Origin: Amaranthus tricolor
Lineage: Eukaryota > Streptophyta > Magnoliopsida > Caryophyllales > Amaranthaceae
Length of the DNA: 64,000 nucleotides
Assembly (NCBI RefSeq): GCF_026212465.1
Contig: NC_080058.1
Coordinates: forward strand, 5,994,001 to 6,058,000
Direction of reading: 5' to 3'
Of the stretch, positions 49,731 through 64,000 are shown piece by piece; position 1 is the first letter of the stretch; every line of letters starts with the position of its first letter. Made by a program: the position numbers and the translations under genes. The notes beneath the pieces are model-generated. The model saw nothing but the letters and a program-made list of their open reading frames with translations, ran no database searches and was not told the DNA's origin.

Positions 49731-51194
49731 CTGATCAAATTTTAAATCCTTAGAATTTCAGTGCATGCATGACTTAATTACATCTACAATAGAATGTACA
49801 AAGTATATACATCTTTTCCAAGAGGAAGAGTTAATCCCTTCAATTCTTTTTAGTTGTCTCATTTTTTTATTTAGACAATTCATCTTATTGTCTAATTTTT
49901 ATTTTAAGATATATATTTTTAGGTGGTCTCCTCATTTTTTTAATATTAAAAATACCTAATATTGCACATAAATCTACTATTTAAGGTCATCCCCTCATTT
50001 TCTTAATATAAAAAATACTCAATATTACACATAGGTTTATTATTTTAGGGGGTCTCTTTATTTTTGTAATATTTGTGCCCAAACCAAAAGGAACAACTAA
50101 ATTGAATAAGAGAAATAATTTTATTTCATTCAATTATTATATTGTAATTTGTATGGACGAATGAATATTTGTGGGTTTGTTGAGATTTTTGCTTTAAGAT
50201 CATTGACAATTAATTTAGTCTTCCATCACCAATTTACTGATTTTGATCGATGACCTAACTCTGATTATTTTATGGTAATTAAGGTAATAACAATTAATAT
50301 ACATAATCAAGAATCAAAATATACCACTTACGAGTACAAGATATAATGACCTTTCGCAACCTTTATTTTTGGTTTATAAAATATATATTAATTATTAATT
50401 ATTTTATTAAAAATTGAAAATTAATTTTCATTTTAAATCTTGATTGTGGAATATTGATGACACGACTATAAATAATATACTCCTAAGTCCTAATTCCTAA
50501 CTCAATTATATTGACTTAACTCAAAAAAAAAAAAGTCTAAGTTCAAATATATTGATCAGTATGGTTAAATTTTAGGGAAATTATTTATAGTAATTATATA
50601 GTTCTGAAAATTTTGCATGGTAGATAAAGTGTTTTTTTTAATTCTTAGGGTAATCGACCTTTTCGTTCCAAATTAGTTTAGACAATAATGTTATTTACCA
50701 AAGACATTGAATTTTATTGTTTAATGAGTCGTTATTAAATTCTCCAAAAATTATGCAAATTGACTCAAAATGATTTAGTTTTGTTGTCTCCAAATCGCCA
50801 CTTTTTTTCTTCGCCATCATTAAGGTTATTGTGTTATTTTAATTAGATCAAAAAATTAAATCAATTAGAGTTTTCATGTATTATTAATGGATATTTTAAC
50901 GTTTTAATGGTTAATAACTCATTAATGGAGAAAAACACAATATATCATAACATCATAATTTAAACCTTATGAAACTAATTGCCACAAAAATTATTAAAAA
51001 TTGTTTATAATGCAAAAACATCCAAACTAAAGAGTTACGATACAAATTTTTCCTAAATATTAAAATTGGATAAATAAATTAATTGACGTTATCATTTTTG
51101 TAAGATGTAACAATCATAATCTCATCTCATTGCGACATCAACAATATTCTAGTCAAAGTTGTTAATTAATTAATAGTTAGCACTTGATATTTGG

Positions 51195-51470
51195 AAAAGC
51201 TATTATAAATAATACAAATTTTTACTAATTTTCCTATAATAATATCAACTTTTGATTAACCATAAATAATACTAACTTAGAGAATGTTTACCTAAAAAAA
51301 TATAAACTTTGGTTTATATCAGATTATTTGACAAAAAACAAAGGTAAATTAATAAACAATAGTTGAAATTATTCTAGAAAAATATACTCTTAAATTGATA
51401 TTTCATGATTAGTCTATCAAAAAGTTGATACAAAAATTTATATTATCCATGATAATTTTTCTTTCATATT
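51195..51470. repeat. TATAGGAAAAAT-family MITE, uninterrupted relative
   Basis: Matches both halves of the element split at 47172-48989: 'aatttttactaattttccta', 'ataataatatcaacttttga', 'aattgatatttcatgatta' and 'aaagttgatac'. It serves as a paralogous empty site for the CACTA insertion. Confidence 0.6.
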
Positions 51471-52358
51471 TTGGATAGAGTACATTAGTACATAATATAT
51501 TTTGACTTATACTTTTAATCATATACTACTTTATATGGTAGTATTATTAATAACGTATACGTTATACTATATTATACTCCATTATGTAATAAGTAATTAT
51601 AGCTAAGTAACGTATCAATATTTTTCTACATATAAAGTCAAAATAAATATTTTCTTGCATTATATTTGAAAATTAAATTTTAAAATTTTTTTCTTATAAT
51701 AAAAATCTCAAATTTTAATTAATAAAATTTCTTTACATTATATATCACATTTATATTATTTATTCATCTAAAGTACTAAAAGTGAGATTTTATTTGTTAA
51801 TCAAAAGGTAGAATTTTTATATATAGTATGAGAAGTGGAATTTTTAAATTTTTATTTTTCCTAAATTAATTAATTATTAAGGCTATCATCTATATTATTA
51901 GAGGATTGACATTATATAGTAGTCATTAAAAAAAAGTCATAAAGTTATTACATTATGTAAATAAAAATAGCATTATTAATAATTCTTCCTCCGTTCCATT
52001 TCTTAAAACATGCATGGGGCCTGTTCAACTTTTTAGATGGTAATACTTTTTTTTATAAGATGATTATTTAATAAATTTAGATAATTTGTTTCTTAAACAA
52101 TATACTCCCTGTTTCTGCAAATTACTTTTTCAATAGTTTTACAATCATTTTCATGTATAATTAAAAATAATTAAAAAAATTGAGATAAAATTCAATTATA
52201 TCTGATTTTATTAAAAGCTACAAATTGCTAGCTACTAGAAAATAAATTCATAAAAATAAAAAACAAATTAATAAAATTTGTATGACAATTATGAGTTGGC
52301 TTAGTATTCTGAATTCTCATTCATCTTTATAACAGTGATTTGAATCTCACAAATTATT

Positions 52359-52556
52359 GTGAGAGATATTTCTAATTGAGCCGGTTTATTATATATTGTA
52401 AGTAGGCATTAAGAATAATATAAGTAGATATTTAAGATATCGAAAGTAGGTATTAAGCACGATAAGTAAGTATTAAAAATAATGTAAGTTGACATTAAAA
52501 ATACGGTAAGTAGACATTAATCTTTCAAAGAGACGGTCTCTGAAGAGACTAGCTGT
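52359..52556. repeat. MITE with GAGAGAC terminal inverted repeats, copy 2
   Basis: Shares 'tgtaagtaggcattaagaat', 'aagtagacattaatctttc' and the terminal 'agactagctg' with 1740-1996. Somewhat shorter than copy 1. Confidence 0.6.
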
Positions 52557-54004
52557 TAGCTGTTTGAATCTCACCACTTACGGTAATAATTAATTTTTAC
52601 TTCCCATCATTAAAAATTATTATAATAATATTCCATAAAATAAAATAAAACAAAGAAATACTAACCGATTAATTGGGTGATGAAGGTTCTTGTGTATATC
52701 TAATAATTTTATAGAAGAAGCCAAGTTTGATGCAAGATCAAAAACAATGTCACCTTAAGTATCATTCTTCCATTTTCTACCTTAAATTGAACAGTTATAC
52801 AAGCTTTTATCAATTTTGTTTTTCTCTTGATTTATTCTATTTATAGTGAATTATTTCTTCATCCATTTCCTCTTTAAAAAAATCAGGTGTATTTAGTCAA
52901 ATATTATATATAAATCATACGTAACTATAACTATATAATATTTTTTTTATTGCATTATTAAATAGCTAAATTTGACATTTGTTTTAGATTTGAATATATT
53001 AGTACAAGTGCAAATATAGACTTGAGGAGAAAGTATTTAGATCTTATTGGCTGCGTTTGCTGGATTGCTTGGTTGATTAGAACTAGTAAAAATATGATCC
53101 ATTATCACCTAATATTTCGTCCAACTTGATTTTCCCATTTATTTTTGGTACATCGTCAGAGATTAAAAAGTTGGATTAGAAATATTTAGAAGTCAATAAG
53201 AGAAAACATATAAAGTATAAATAGTGGAGTCATATTTAAAAATAAAAATAAAATAAATTTATTAGAACAGACTAAAATATGTCTCATCTCTAATGTACTA
53301 GCCCAACTAATTCCTGTGAAATTGTTTATAGGCAAGCTTGGACCAATAATTGTTATTTATTCTCAAGTACACGATTTAGGGATGATCAAATCTATCTAAT
53401 GATCGAAAATTCGATATACGATGTAATATCTAATTTGAATCTTAGGATATCCAATTTCAAATTCTAATAGGATTTGATATATATTCAATTTGAAAATCTA
53501 AATCTCAGATTTGGATTTGAATATTAAATTTATGAGATTCAAATATTCGACATTTTTTAACAGTCGAATATCAGATTTCGAGTATCCGCATATTATAAGT
53601 AAGTTCGGTTGGCCCATGCACATTTAGTATGTTAAAATAATCATTTTTATATAATCTTAAAGTGATCAAAATAGATTAATTATAGAGATTTATTTCATGA
53701 TAAAACGGTCTCATACAAAACCAATTGAATAACTAAAATGTGAAAGTTCAAAAAGAGAGTTAAAAAAACTAATGATATGAACAAATTGCTCATCTTTCAA
53801 AAGGTGAGGATTTATTATTTCCCCAACAAAGTTTGTACTTCATTTTAATTTCTTCCCTATACAATATAACTAAAATTAAAAAAACATCTCACTATTACAA
53901 AAGAAGTAACAATCACTAATAACATAGAAAAATTAGTGATTAATAAGGCAAATTAAGTGTGAGTATATTATTTGTAAGAGATGATCATAAATAATATCCA
54001 TAAG

Positions 54005-57389
<3,385 letters not shown>

Positions 57390-57486
57390 GCTCTAATTTA
57401 CAGCAGCAACAGTAGCAGTGTAAGAAAAAGTATAATGTAATAATGTTGAATGCAGAAGACATATTAGGAGCCATAAAATAGATGGA

Positions 57487-57492
57487 GATAAG
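57487..57492 (+). promoter_or_regulatory. I-box-like GATAAG upstream of GAPA
   Basis: GATAAG is the core I-box found in promoters of light-regulated plant genes such as RBCS and GAPA. It lies about 100 bp upstream of the GAPA start codon, on the strand opposite to transcription. A six-base motif can occur by chance. Confidence 0.3.
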
Positions 57493-58264
57493 ATTATTCA
57501 TAGCCTTCCAATCAATGTATGGTTAATTGGTGATGCTTTTGTTCCTTTGCTTATTTTCTCCAACCATTCCTTACTATCAAATCTTATTGTTTTCCACATA
57601 CTTATACTTGTGGGCCTCTTGTTTCCTTAAACCTCTCTTATTCTTGCCCCACCTATCAAATCTATTTTTCTCTTGTACTCTACTTCCTCGGTTTTCATTT
57701 GATTCGTAAAAGTGATAGTTTTGTTTGATATGTCTCGATGTATGTTTTCCTGTTATTACGTTTATGATTTTAAATTTCACGTAATTAAAGATATTTAATG
57801 TTGAAATAGAGCATTGGGTAACAAAAAAGTAACCTCTATTAAAAGTGCAGATGAAGTATAGTACTATTTTCGTCTATTACATTCAATGTTACATGATTAA
57901 ATTCTCTAATTTCTCCGTAAATCGCAAATCAAAAAAAGCAAATTATGGTCGGTTTTTGGGGTATTTTTCAACAATTTTGAGCGAATTTCGAATTCAAAAG
58001 GCGAATTAGTTGACGAATTATGTTACGCTGATTACATTACTAAGGAAGGTTCCTCAATGTAATCCAATTTTTAGATAAGTTGTTTGACTTTCTGGAGAAA
58101 TAAGTGGTTAAGTAACACTAGTACTTTTGTGGTCCTTTTAAATTTGTGTAATGTAACAAATTCAAAAGAACAGAAAAATAGGTCATACTAGTGTTGCGCT
58201 TTGTACTTCCTCGATTCCTTTAAGCTTGCAATACTAATCCTTAAAAATGAAACATAAGATCCAA

Positions 58265-58675
58265 TATCATATCATACATACTAATAAAAATGCTGAAAAA
58301 TGACAAATGTCATCCTTAGTGAGCCTTGACAAATGAAATATATTAGTGTATAATAATTAATTACATGACAATATTTACCCAAATTAGAATCAGTTTTTGT
58401 ATAAGTTGAAGCTAAATTCAGTTAAGTATATATATAATTTATTATAGCAATTCTATACATCTAAATTAGAATTTAATATATTTTATTAAATGAAAAAAAT
58501 TATGTATTTGATAAATAATTTTTTAAAAAATAAGCATTTAAATTTTACTTTAAAGATGTCATATTGTCATGTATTCAATAAATTTAATCATAATTATATA
58601 TAATTGCATTATTCTTTAAAATTATATTTTTATACATTTCATACTCATAGATCCGTGCATGAGTTTCTATACTTG
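58265..58675 (+). mobile_element. Helitron-like element, decayed copy
   Basis: It aligns with one unit of 22770-23360: start 'catacatactaataaaaatg', 'aaatgtcat', 'gttgaagctaaatt', and the worn 3' hairpin region 'gatccgtgcatgagtttctatac'. It lacks the internal duplication seen in the other copy. Confidence 0.5.
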
Positions 58676-59006
58676 TACTAACAGCCTTAAAAAATCTTCA
58701 AATTCTTCAACATAACAATATGCTTATTACCAGCAGCTTGCAATGATATGTTCATGATGAATATTACTTAGACATACAACAATACATGGAATATTTTGTT
58801 CATTCTTGTAAACAGCAGTAATTTATTACCCAATTATATGAGATAATTTTACATACCATTGAAGAAAATCTTCTCAGAAATTGACAAATCAAAACAATCA
58901 TGAAATGAAGCTGGAAAAATAGAAGTGTTGCAAAGTGTGCAACTGCTTTTCAACATAATCTTGTCCTAGATCTTCTAGAATCAATCCCAGATCTTCTAGA
59001 ATGAAT

Positions 59007-62000
59007 TTACATAGATGCAGCTGCTGCTTTTGATGTGGGGATAAGACCTTTACTGAATATCTTCTCCGATTCCTCATCATTGATCCCACACGCGAAGTCA
59101 GATATCGCGTGTCTTTGAAATCCCACAGGACTAAACTCTTCTCGACTGTAAGACTTCGAGGTCCAACAGTCAGTCGACTCTGCTGAAGTTGGCTCCCATG
59201 TCGACGAAGATACCCAATTCTGCTGACTACTTCCACCCATAAAACTGTTGCTACCAGATGATTCCTCATCGCCCATTTCTCCGCCCCTCTTCCTTACTGT
59301 CACATACTTGTGTAAACTAGGCTCCATCAAATCGTCAGATTGAACGAAAGGATCACTGGACTCTACCCTCTTGTTTACATTGTGAAAATCAAAGTTCGGG
59401 CCTCTTGGGCTTTTGGGATTAGAGCTGTTTGCGGGCCTTGTGGCGGAGTTGAGATCTGCCACAGCTTCAAGAATCGAACGGGCTTTGCTGACACAAGCAG
59501 GGAGTGCAAAAGGAGTGCCAGATTCGTTCTTAGAACTGATAACATCATGACTGATAGGCCGGGCATTAGAATTTGCATTATTAGAACTTTTCTTCTGATG
59601 GAAATTCTGAATGTCTTGCAAAAGCAATGAGTTATAATTTGTGGCGGGATTTGGGGCTAGAAGCGCCTCGACATTGATGTCTAGCTCTCGTGATCGCCTT
59701 GCAGACCTACTTCTCACGAATGTTGGCGGCAATTTCAGGGTATCAGTGCCTGTAGCATCATATTCACTCGACTCGATTTTCTCAACATTTAGTGCTTGAA
59801 TCTCATTCACTCTGCAGTAATTAGTCTTTGTATCTTCGTAACTTTCTGTCCCTTTACTGCCTGTTCTTCTATGAGTGCCCTGTGCAGATAATTTACCATT
59901 GTTTGTCTCAACAAACTTGCTCTGCTGCATTAAAATAATAACTGTATTCAGCCAGCTTACAAAATTATACTGAAAGCAAAGATGAATACATGCCGGGTTT
60001 TTCTATAATGAATAAATGATAAATCTATCTACTACTAGCTAATGCAGATTCTAAATTTCTAAATTTCTAATTTTCATGGCAAAGTAATTCAGAAATGCAT
60101 AACACATTTTACATATAATAGTGGGTATTTCAATATTGTAAACTCAAGATTCCATAGCAATATTAAGAAAACTACTCCATTGTAAATCAGCACTATGCCT
60201 AATTCAACCTTCCTTACATATTTGCACTAAAGATATCACAAAATCATAATAGGCTTATCTTTATCCAGATTTATATGCAGATCACCAATATCATCCTAAC
60301 ATTCGTTAGTCATTGCACCATGTTGCATGGATGCCAGGAGATGGATATTTTGTATGGCATACTTTGAGGGATAGAATTCGACATGAAGATATAAGAAAGG
60401 GTTTAGGAGTTGCAAATATTGAGGAAAAGATAAAGAAAAATCATTTAAGATGGTTTGGGCAAGTCCAAAGACAGGATATTAGCAAACCAGTAAGGAAGAT
60501 AGAAAGCTGGAGTTCAGGAGACTTATAAAGAAGGCGAGAAAAAACCGAAGATGATACAGGAGCGCAAAAAATATAAATGAGCTAGACTTAAAAATCGAGA
60601 TGTAAATAATCGGAATTAATGGTGAAGAACAATCCATTTGGATGACCATTGAAACTAATACTGGTTCATATAGCTAATCCTCTTCTTTTGAGCTTAAGGC
60701 CCTGGCATTGTTATTGTTATTGTTGTTGTTGTTGTGAAAAATGGCACAATGGATAATGTGCCTTGCATAGATGAGAATGTTGCAAAGAGTTGGGCGCAAT
60801 ACATAGGGGAAGATCACTTTAATGAGCCACCAAGGTGCTCGAATGAGCACATGCACAGCTCACAGCATGCAGCAGGCTACTTTGCTTAAATAAGCAACTC
60901 TCTTGCTCGAACTAGCAAAGTGTTTCAGGACCTCGAGTCTTACATTTCCCAAGCATAAAGACTATGAGGATTTCTAAAGTTCATCGCTTTGACTTCTTAG
61001 GCCTATCAAAAAGGCTTCCAACGTCAAAAGAAGGGTACGAGGATGAGTACAACCAACTTTGCTTGTTGAACCATAGGTTGAACCACATAGTGTGAGCGAG
61101 CTTGTATATGACAAAACCCCATTGGAGTGCATCATAATTGTATCCAAACACTTAGAGAGTGTGTTCGTGAGTGAGTGCTTAATGTAATTGTTGAATTATC
61201 ATTAAAAAATACAAATAATTTGGTTTGGGGAGGATTCCTTAAGATACCTACAAACACTTGTGTTTGTGTCTTGTTTTACATTGTTTGTTTTGTGTATTTT
61301 GGTTTGTTTTCTCTCCTCATTTCCATTCTTTTCTTTACTTTATGAGTCCAATTTCACAAGAATCATCAAAACAAACTAAGAAACAGCAAAGCAAACTACC
61401 AATAGAACAAAATCATCCAACAATCACTTAGCTAAGTAAAGCTGAGAACTAAGAAGAGGAATTTATACCTTAGATACATAACTACTTGGCTGCTTAACAA
61501 TCACAATATCTTCCTCAATTTCTTTCCCTTTCTGCACAGCCTTCTTATTTGAAAGTGGATGAAAGGGCAATGAATTGATGTCAATCTCATTCAAAGGAGT
61601 TCTTCTATAAGGCGAAATCTCCGCCTTCCTCGATCCATTCCTACTGAGTGACACCAGCTGATTCCCATTCACATTCCCTCCTTTTGAAGGCGAATGAGCA
61701 CCTGCAGGGGATATAGCCCGTGCAGGGGACTGAGACCGCGGTGAACCCACATTCCTCTTCACCAAAACCCTCTTCACATTTCCATCTCCTCCATTCCCAT
61801 TCCCATTATTGCTTTTTTCCATTGTCATTGCTGGAACAGACACCAATTTCCCAGGTTTTCCATTCCCACTACTACTATGGTTCATAGCCATAGGACTTTC
61901 TGACCTTCTTCCAGGAGATCTACTAACCCTTCTTCCATTACTTTGATTTCGCTCTCTACTCCCTGATCTTTGTTGCTGATGATACTCCCTCTCTCTACTT

Positions 62001-62665
62001 CTACTTGGTGTTGATCTCCTACTGTGGGAGAGGGACCCTCTTGATTGTCGGCGCCTGGACCTATCATCTTCCTCATAGCTTCCCTCAATCTCATTCCCAT
62101 TCCCTTTACTGATGGAATCATCAACCAACTCATTCTCTCTATCGTAATCAAAACTTCGCTTTGAACCAGAATACCTCCTTCTATGACCTCCATTATTCCC
62201 ATTCCCTGAAGAACTTCTACTAAGCCTACCACATTGAATCAAAATAGCATCAACTTCTTCCTTTGTACAACTAGAAGTTCTCACTACTTGCCCACTTGCT
62301 GCTGCTGCTAATATATTCCTACCGATTTCTTCGGGTTCTGGGTCCGGATCCCCTGAATTCGATGAATTTGAGACTGACCCATCTGAATTAAAACGCTTAT
62401 CACTGCTCTTCCTGTGTTGAATTATAAAAACTTCCTTCTTTTTCTTAGGTACAAAAACATTAGCTCTTTCTTCTTCTATCTTCCCTATCTTTTGTTCCTT
62501 CTTTGGATTAGGGTTTGTTTCAATTGCTGCAATTTGGTTCTTGGTGTGCTCTACTTTAGTAGGAATGGATAGAGTTTGAATATTATTTGAATTATTTTGT
62601 TGGGATAGAGAAACTGAAGGTATAGATTGTGAACATGGATCGTTCTTGCTCAAACAGCATCCCAT
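59007..62665 (-). CDS. MGCC-type Ser/Arg-rich protein with predicted N-myristoylation site (At1g65710-like)
   Basis: Two minus-strand exons: 61469-62665 and 59007-59924. They give 704 aa in frame, with a GT donor after TCTAAG and a CAG acceptor at 59925-59927. I start at ATG 62665 rather than the in-frame ATG 62719 because MGCCLSK is a typical myristoylation and palmitoylation N-terminus and is conserved in this plant family. The body is low-complexity: an acidic/basic segment, an Arg/Ser-rich central region (RSRRRQSRGS, SPGRRSES), SPARAISPAGAHSPSK, and a C-terminal half with RSRSARRSRELDINVEALLAPNP, a more conserved-looking patch. No catalytic domain is seen. Likely location is the plasma membrane inner face; function is unknown. 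The acceptor is a CAGCAG tandem, so isoforms with or without one Gln are possible. The intron contains a LINE fragment. Confidence 0.75.
60310..60735 (+). mobile_element. 5'-truncated LINE (RTE-type reverse transcriptase end) with TTG tail
   Basis: Translation of 60313-60528 gives HTLRDRIRHEDIRKGLGVAN, then EEKIKKNHLRWFGQVQRQ and PVRKIESWSSGDL, which is the end of a plant non-LTR retrotransposon polyprotein as repeatedly seen in plant genomes. A stop after SSGDL and further stops in the following 150 bp show decay. Sequence past the ORF still encodes 'IHLDD'-like residues and ends in a TTATTG/TTG repeat tail (60708-60735), typical of RTE-type LINEs. It is inserted antisense in the intron of the MGCC-type gene. 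Confidence 0.82.
60736..61330. other. Repeat-like intron sequence after the LINE tail
   Basis: GC content is higher than in its surroundings. It contains 'tgctcgaatgagcaca', 'gctcgaactagcaaag' and other repeated CTCG/GAGC motifs, similar in kind to 27110-27240. Possibly part of an LTR. No ORF longer than about 60 codons. Confidence 0.3.
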
Positions 62666-62919
62666 TTCCGAGAAATTGGATGGAAATCTTAGGTATTTTT
62701 GATTGATAACTGGAATCATAAAGAGTAAATTAAAGATTAAAGTAGCATACTTTAATCATGAAAAATAATAATGATGATAAGAGAGAAAAAATGAAAGCCA
62801 CAGAAGAATTACTTGTAGATTCAAATGGATGAAGGAGGAGAGAGAGATAATTCAAAAGAACAAGAGGATTTCAAATTTTGGGGAAAGGCGGGCTAATCAG
62901 GAAAAGTAACCGTTAAAAA
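62666..62919. other. Promoter and 5' UTR region of the MGCC-type gene
   Basis: About 250 bp between the start codon and a palindromic repeat element. On the minus strand it contains a run of 'ctctctctc' type sequence (plus 'ggaggagagagagata' near 62834), common in plant 5' UTRs. A second in-frame ATG lies at 62719. Confidence 0.4.
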
Positions 62920-63287
62920 TACGGCATTACTATTCATCGCCATTCTTTTTCAATTTATCGCAACTCTTGCCTTAATGAAATAACGAAAATACCCCTAGAG
63001 TTGAAATAACAATAATCACAATAATAATAAAAACAATATTTAAAAAAATAAAAATAAATAATAATAATTATAATAAAAATAATAATAATGATAATAAAAG
63101 TAAAAATAATATTCAAAAAAATAATAACAATAATAATAATAATCATAATAATAATAATAACAATAATAATAATAATATTTAAAAAAATTAAAAAAAAATG
63201 TGCAACTGAGACGCGGCCGAGTCGCGGATTTTTGTACGACTGAGCCGCGGCTGAGTCGCACCCCTTTATATTTTATTTTTTAAAATA

Positions 63288-63342
<55 letters not shown>

Positions 63343-63408
63343 CATTATTATTATTTTTATTTTCATTATCGTTATTATTATTTTTATTATTATTATTATT
63401 ATTATAAC

Positions 63409-63451
<43 letters not shown>

Positions 63452-63760
63452 TTTTAAAAAAATAAAAAAAATAAAAAATTAAAGGGAACTGTGACTCGAC
63501 CGCGGCTCAGTCGCACGTTTCGTGCAACTGAGCCGCGGCCGAGTCGCGAGTTTTGTGCGACTCAACTCTTTAAATTTATTTTTTAAAATTTTTTTTAAAA
63601 TATTATTTTTATTATTATTATTATTGTTATTATTATTATTATTAGTACTATTGTTATTATTTTTATTTTTATTATCATTATTATTATAGTCCAAGTGTAA
63701 TATCGTCAATTTATTAAAATAGAGGTGGCATGAAAAGAATAGTGATGTATAAGGATTGTG
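62920..63760. repeat. Composite palindromic element: (AAT)n arms around GC-rich CGGCCGAGTCGC cores
   Basis: Outer ends are imperfect inverted repeats: left 'actattcatcgccattcttt' and 'ttaatgaaataacgaaaata' versus the right end read on the minus strand, 'catcactattcttttcatgc' and 'ttaataaattgacgatatta'. Inside are two successive units. Each has (AAT/TTA)n tracts flanking a GC-rich core: 63205-63262 (cgcggccgagtcgcgg and gagccgcggctgagtcgc) and 63490-63568 (cgaccgcggctcagtcgc and gagccgcggccgagtcgc). Asparagine or tyrosine/isoleucine ORFs here are microsatellite artefacts. Confidence 0.7.
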
Positions 63761-64000
63761 TAAAAATACTCCTACTAATAGTACTCTTGAGTGTGAACTT
63801 CAAGTCAGTCAATTCGCCCTCTCTCATCGTTGGCTATACCTAACCTAAAGTCAAGACTTAAGAGTAGGGGTGCTCAACAGGCCGGGTCATATTTTGAGTT
63901 CTTATCTGACGTATTTTTAAACAGTTATTTTTTGTGAGACGGCCGCATACTTGCAACCACTCACAAGTCTTGCCCATAATTTTTAAAATTGTCATTTTAA
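63761..64000. other. Right edge of window, no gene seen
   Basis: Short AT-rich sequence. 'gtaggggtgctcaacaggcc' near 63865 resembles the 'ggggtgttca' edge of the degenerate GGGTT/CCCGAA repeats elsewhere in the window, so such a repeat may begin here and be cut by the window end. Confidence 0.3.

Larger units (their letters stand above)
49731..54004. other. Intergenic region between ABCB 5' end and GAPA 3' end
   Basis: The left edge should hold the ABCB promoter and perhaps a non-coding first exon. The rest is very AT-rich with no credible ORF. It contains an intact relative of the split MITE (about 51195-51470), a GAGAGAC MITE copy (52359-52556) and a GATATCCGA-type stretch (about 53370-53600). 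Confidence 0.5.
57390..59006. other. Region between GAPA 5' end and the MGCC gene 3' end
   Basis: The GAPA promoter occupies the left part, including an I-box-like GATAAG at 57487-57492. A decayed Helitron-like copy is at 58265-58675. An ORF running to 58898 overlaps the end of the neighbouring gene in another frame and is not supported. Confidence 0.5.

Noticed and set aside
58898..59269. 123-codon minus-strand ORF overlapping the end of the MGCC-type gene
   Set aside because: It overlaps the supported exon 2 in another frame and its composition is that of a frameshift shadow.
62666..62719. 18-residue N-terminal extension of the MGCC-type protein from ATG 62719
   Set aside because: MGCC at the second ATG is a lipid-modification signal that must be N-terminal; the extension would abolish it. 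The upstream ATG might still be used, but the second is far better supported.
62955..63709. ORFs rich in asparagine, tyrosine and isoleucine
   Set aside because: Translations of (AAT)n/(TTA)n tracts inside the palindromic element.

Overview
This is a window of plant nuclear DNA. It is AT-rich, holds spliced genes with GT-AG introns, and is dense in small transposable elements. The protein sequences point to Caryophyllales, probably Amaranthaceae in the broad sense: the transit peptide of the chloroplast GAPDH subunit A at 54005-57389 resembles spinach GAPA as I recall it. The species cannot be fixed from the sequence alone.

I could assemble ten protein-coding genes, all with intact reading frames. 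From left to right: two tandem, same-strand, secreted proline-rich proteins (3624-5114 and 6850-8310, minus); FTSH6 thylakoid metalloprotease (9722-13109, plus, 5 exons, 671 aa); a DIM1/TXNL4B-type thioredoxin-fold splicing factor (13790-17677, minus, 4 exons, 151 aa); LSM5 (19060-21883, minus, 4 exons, 88 aa); a WAT1-related chloroplast EamA transporter (24295-30175, plus, 7 exons, 412 aa); a tetraspanin of the TET5/TET6 type (34128-37517, plus, 3 exons, 283 aa); a full-size ABCB/P-glycoprotein transporter of the ABCB4/11/21 type (37866-49730, minus, 12 exons, 1272 aa, one GC-AG intron); GAPA (54005-57389, minus, 5 exons, 401 aa); and a two-exon MGCC-type protein with a predicted N-myristoylation site (59007-62665, minus, 704 aa). 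Each exon chain was checked by splice-site phase and by protein continuity against families known from memory.

There is no operon logic. Two loose themes recur: chloroplast proteins (FTSH6, the EamA carrier, GAPA) and RNA processing (TXNL4B-like, LSM5). LSM5 and the TXNL4B-like protein both serve the spliceosome and lie next to each other on one strand, which may be chance.

The rest is introns and intergenic DNA packed with elements: a CACTA transposon with a 3-bp target duplication nested inside a MITE, a TRIM retrotransposon with two 72-bp LTRs, a 5S-rRNA-derived (Cassandra-like) relic, a 5'-truncated LINE, Helitron-like elements, at least five MITE families (one with six copies here), and two striking palindromic elements (31266-31690 and about 62920-63760). 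No prokaryote-type defence system, virus or CRISPR array was found. The observations most worth following are the two palindromic elements, the nested CACTA insertion with its paralogous empty site, the 5S-derived relic, and the tandem proline-rich proteins that share a small two-cysteine motif.
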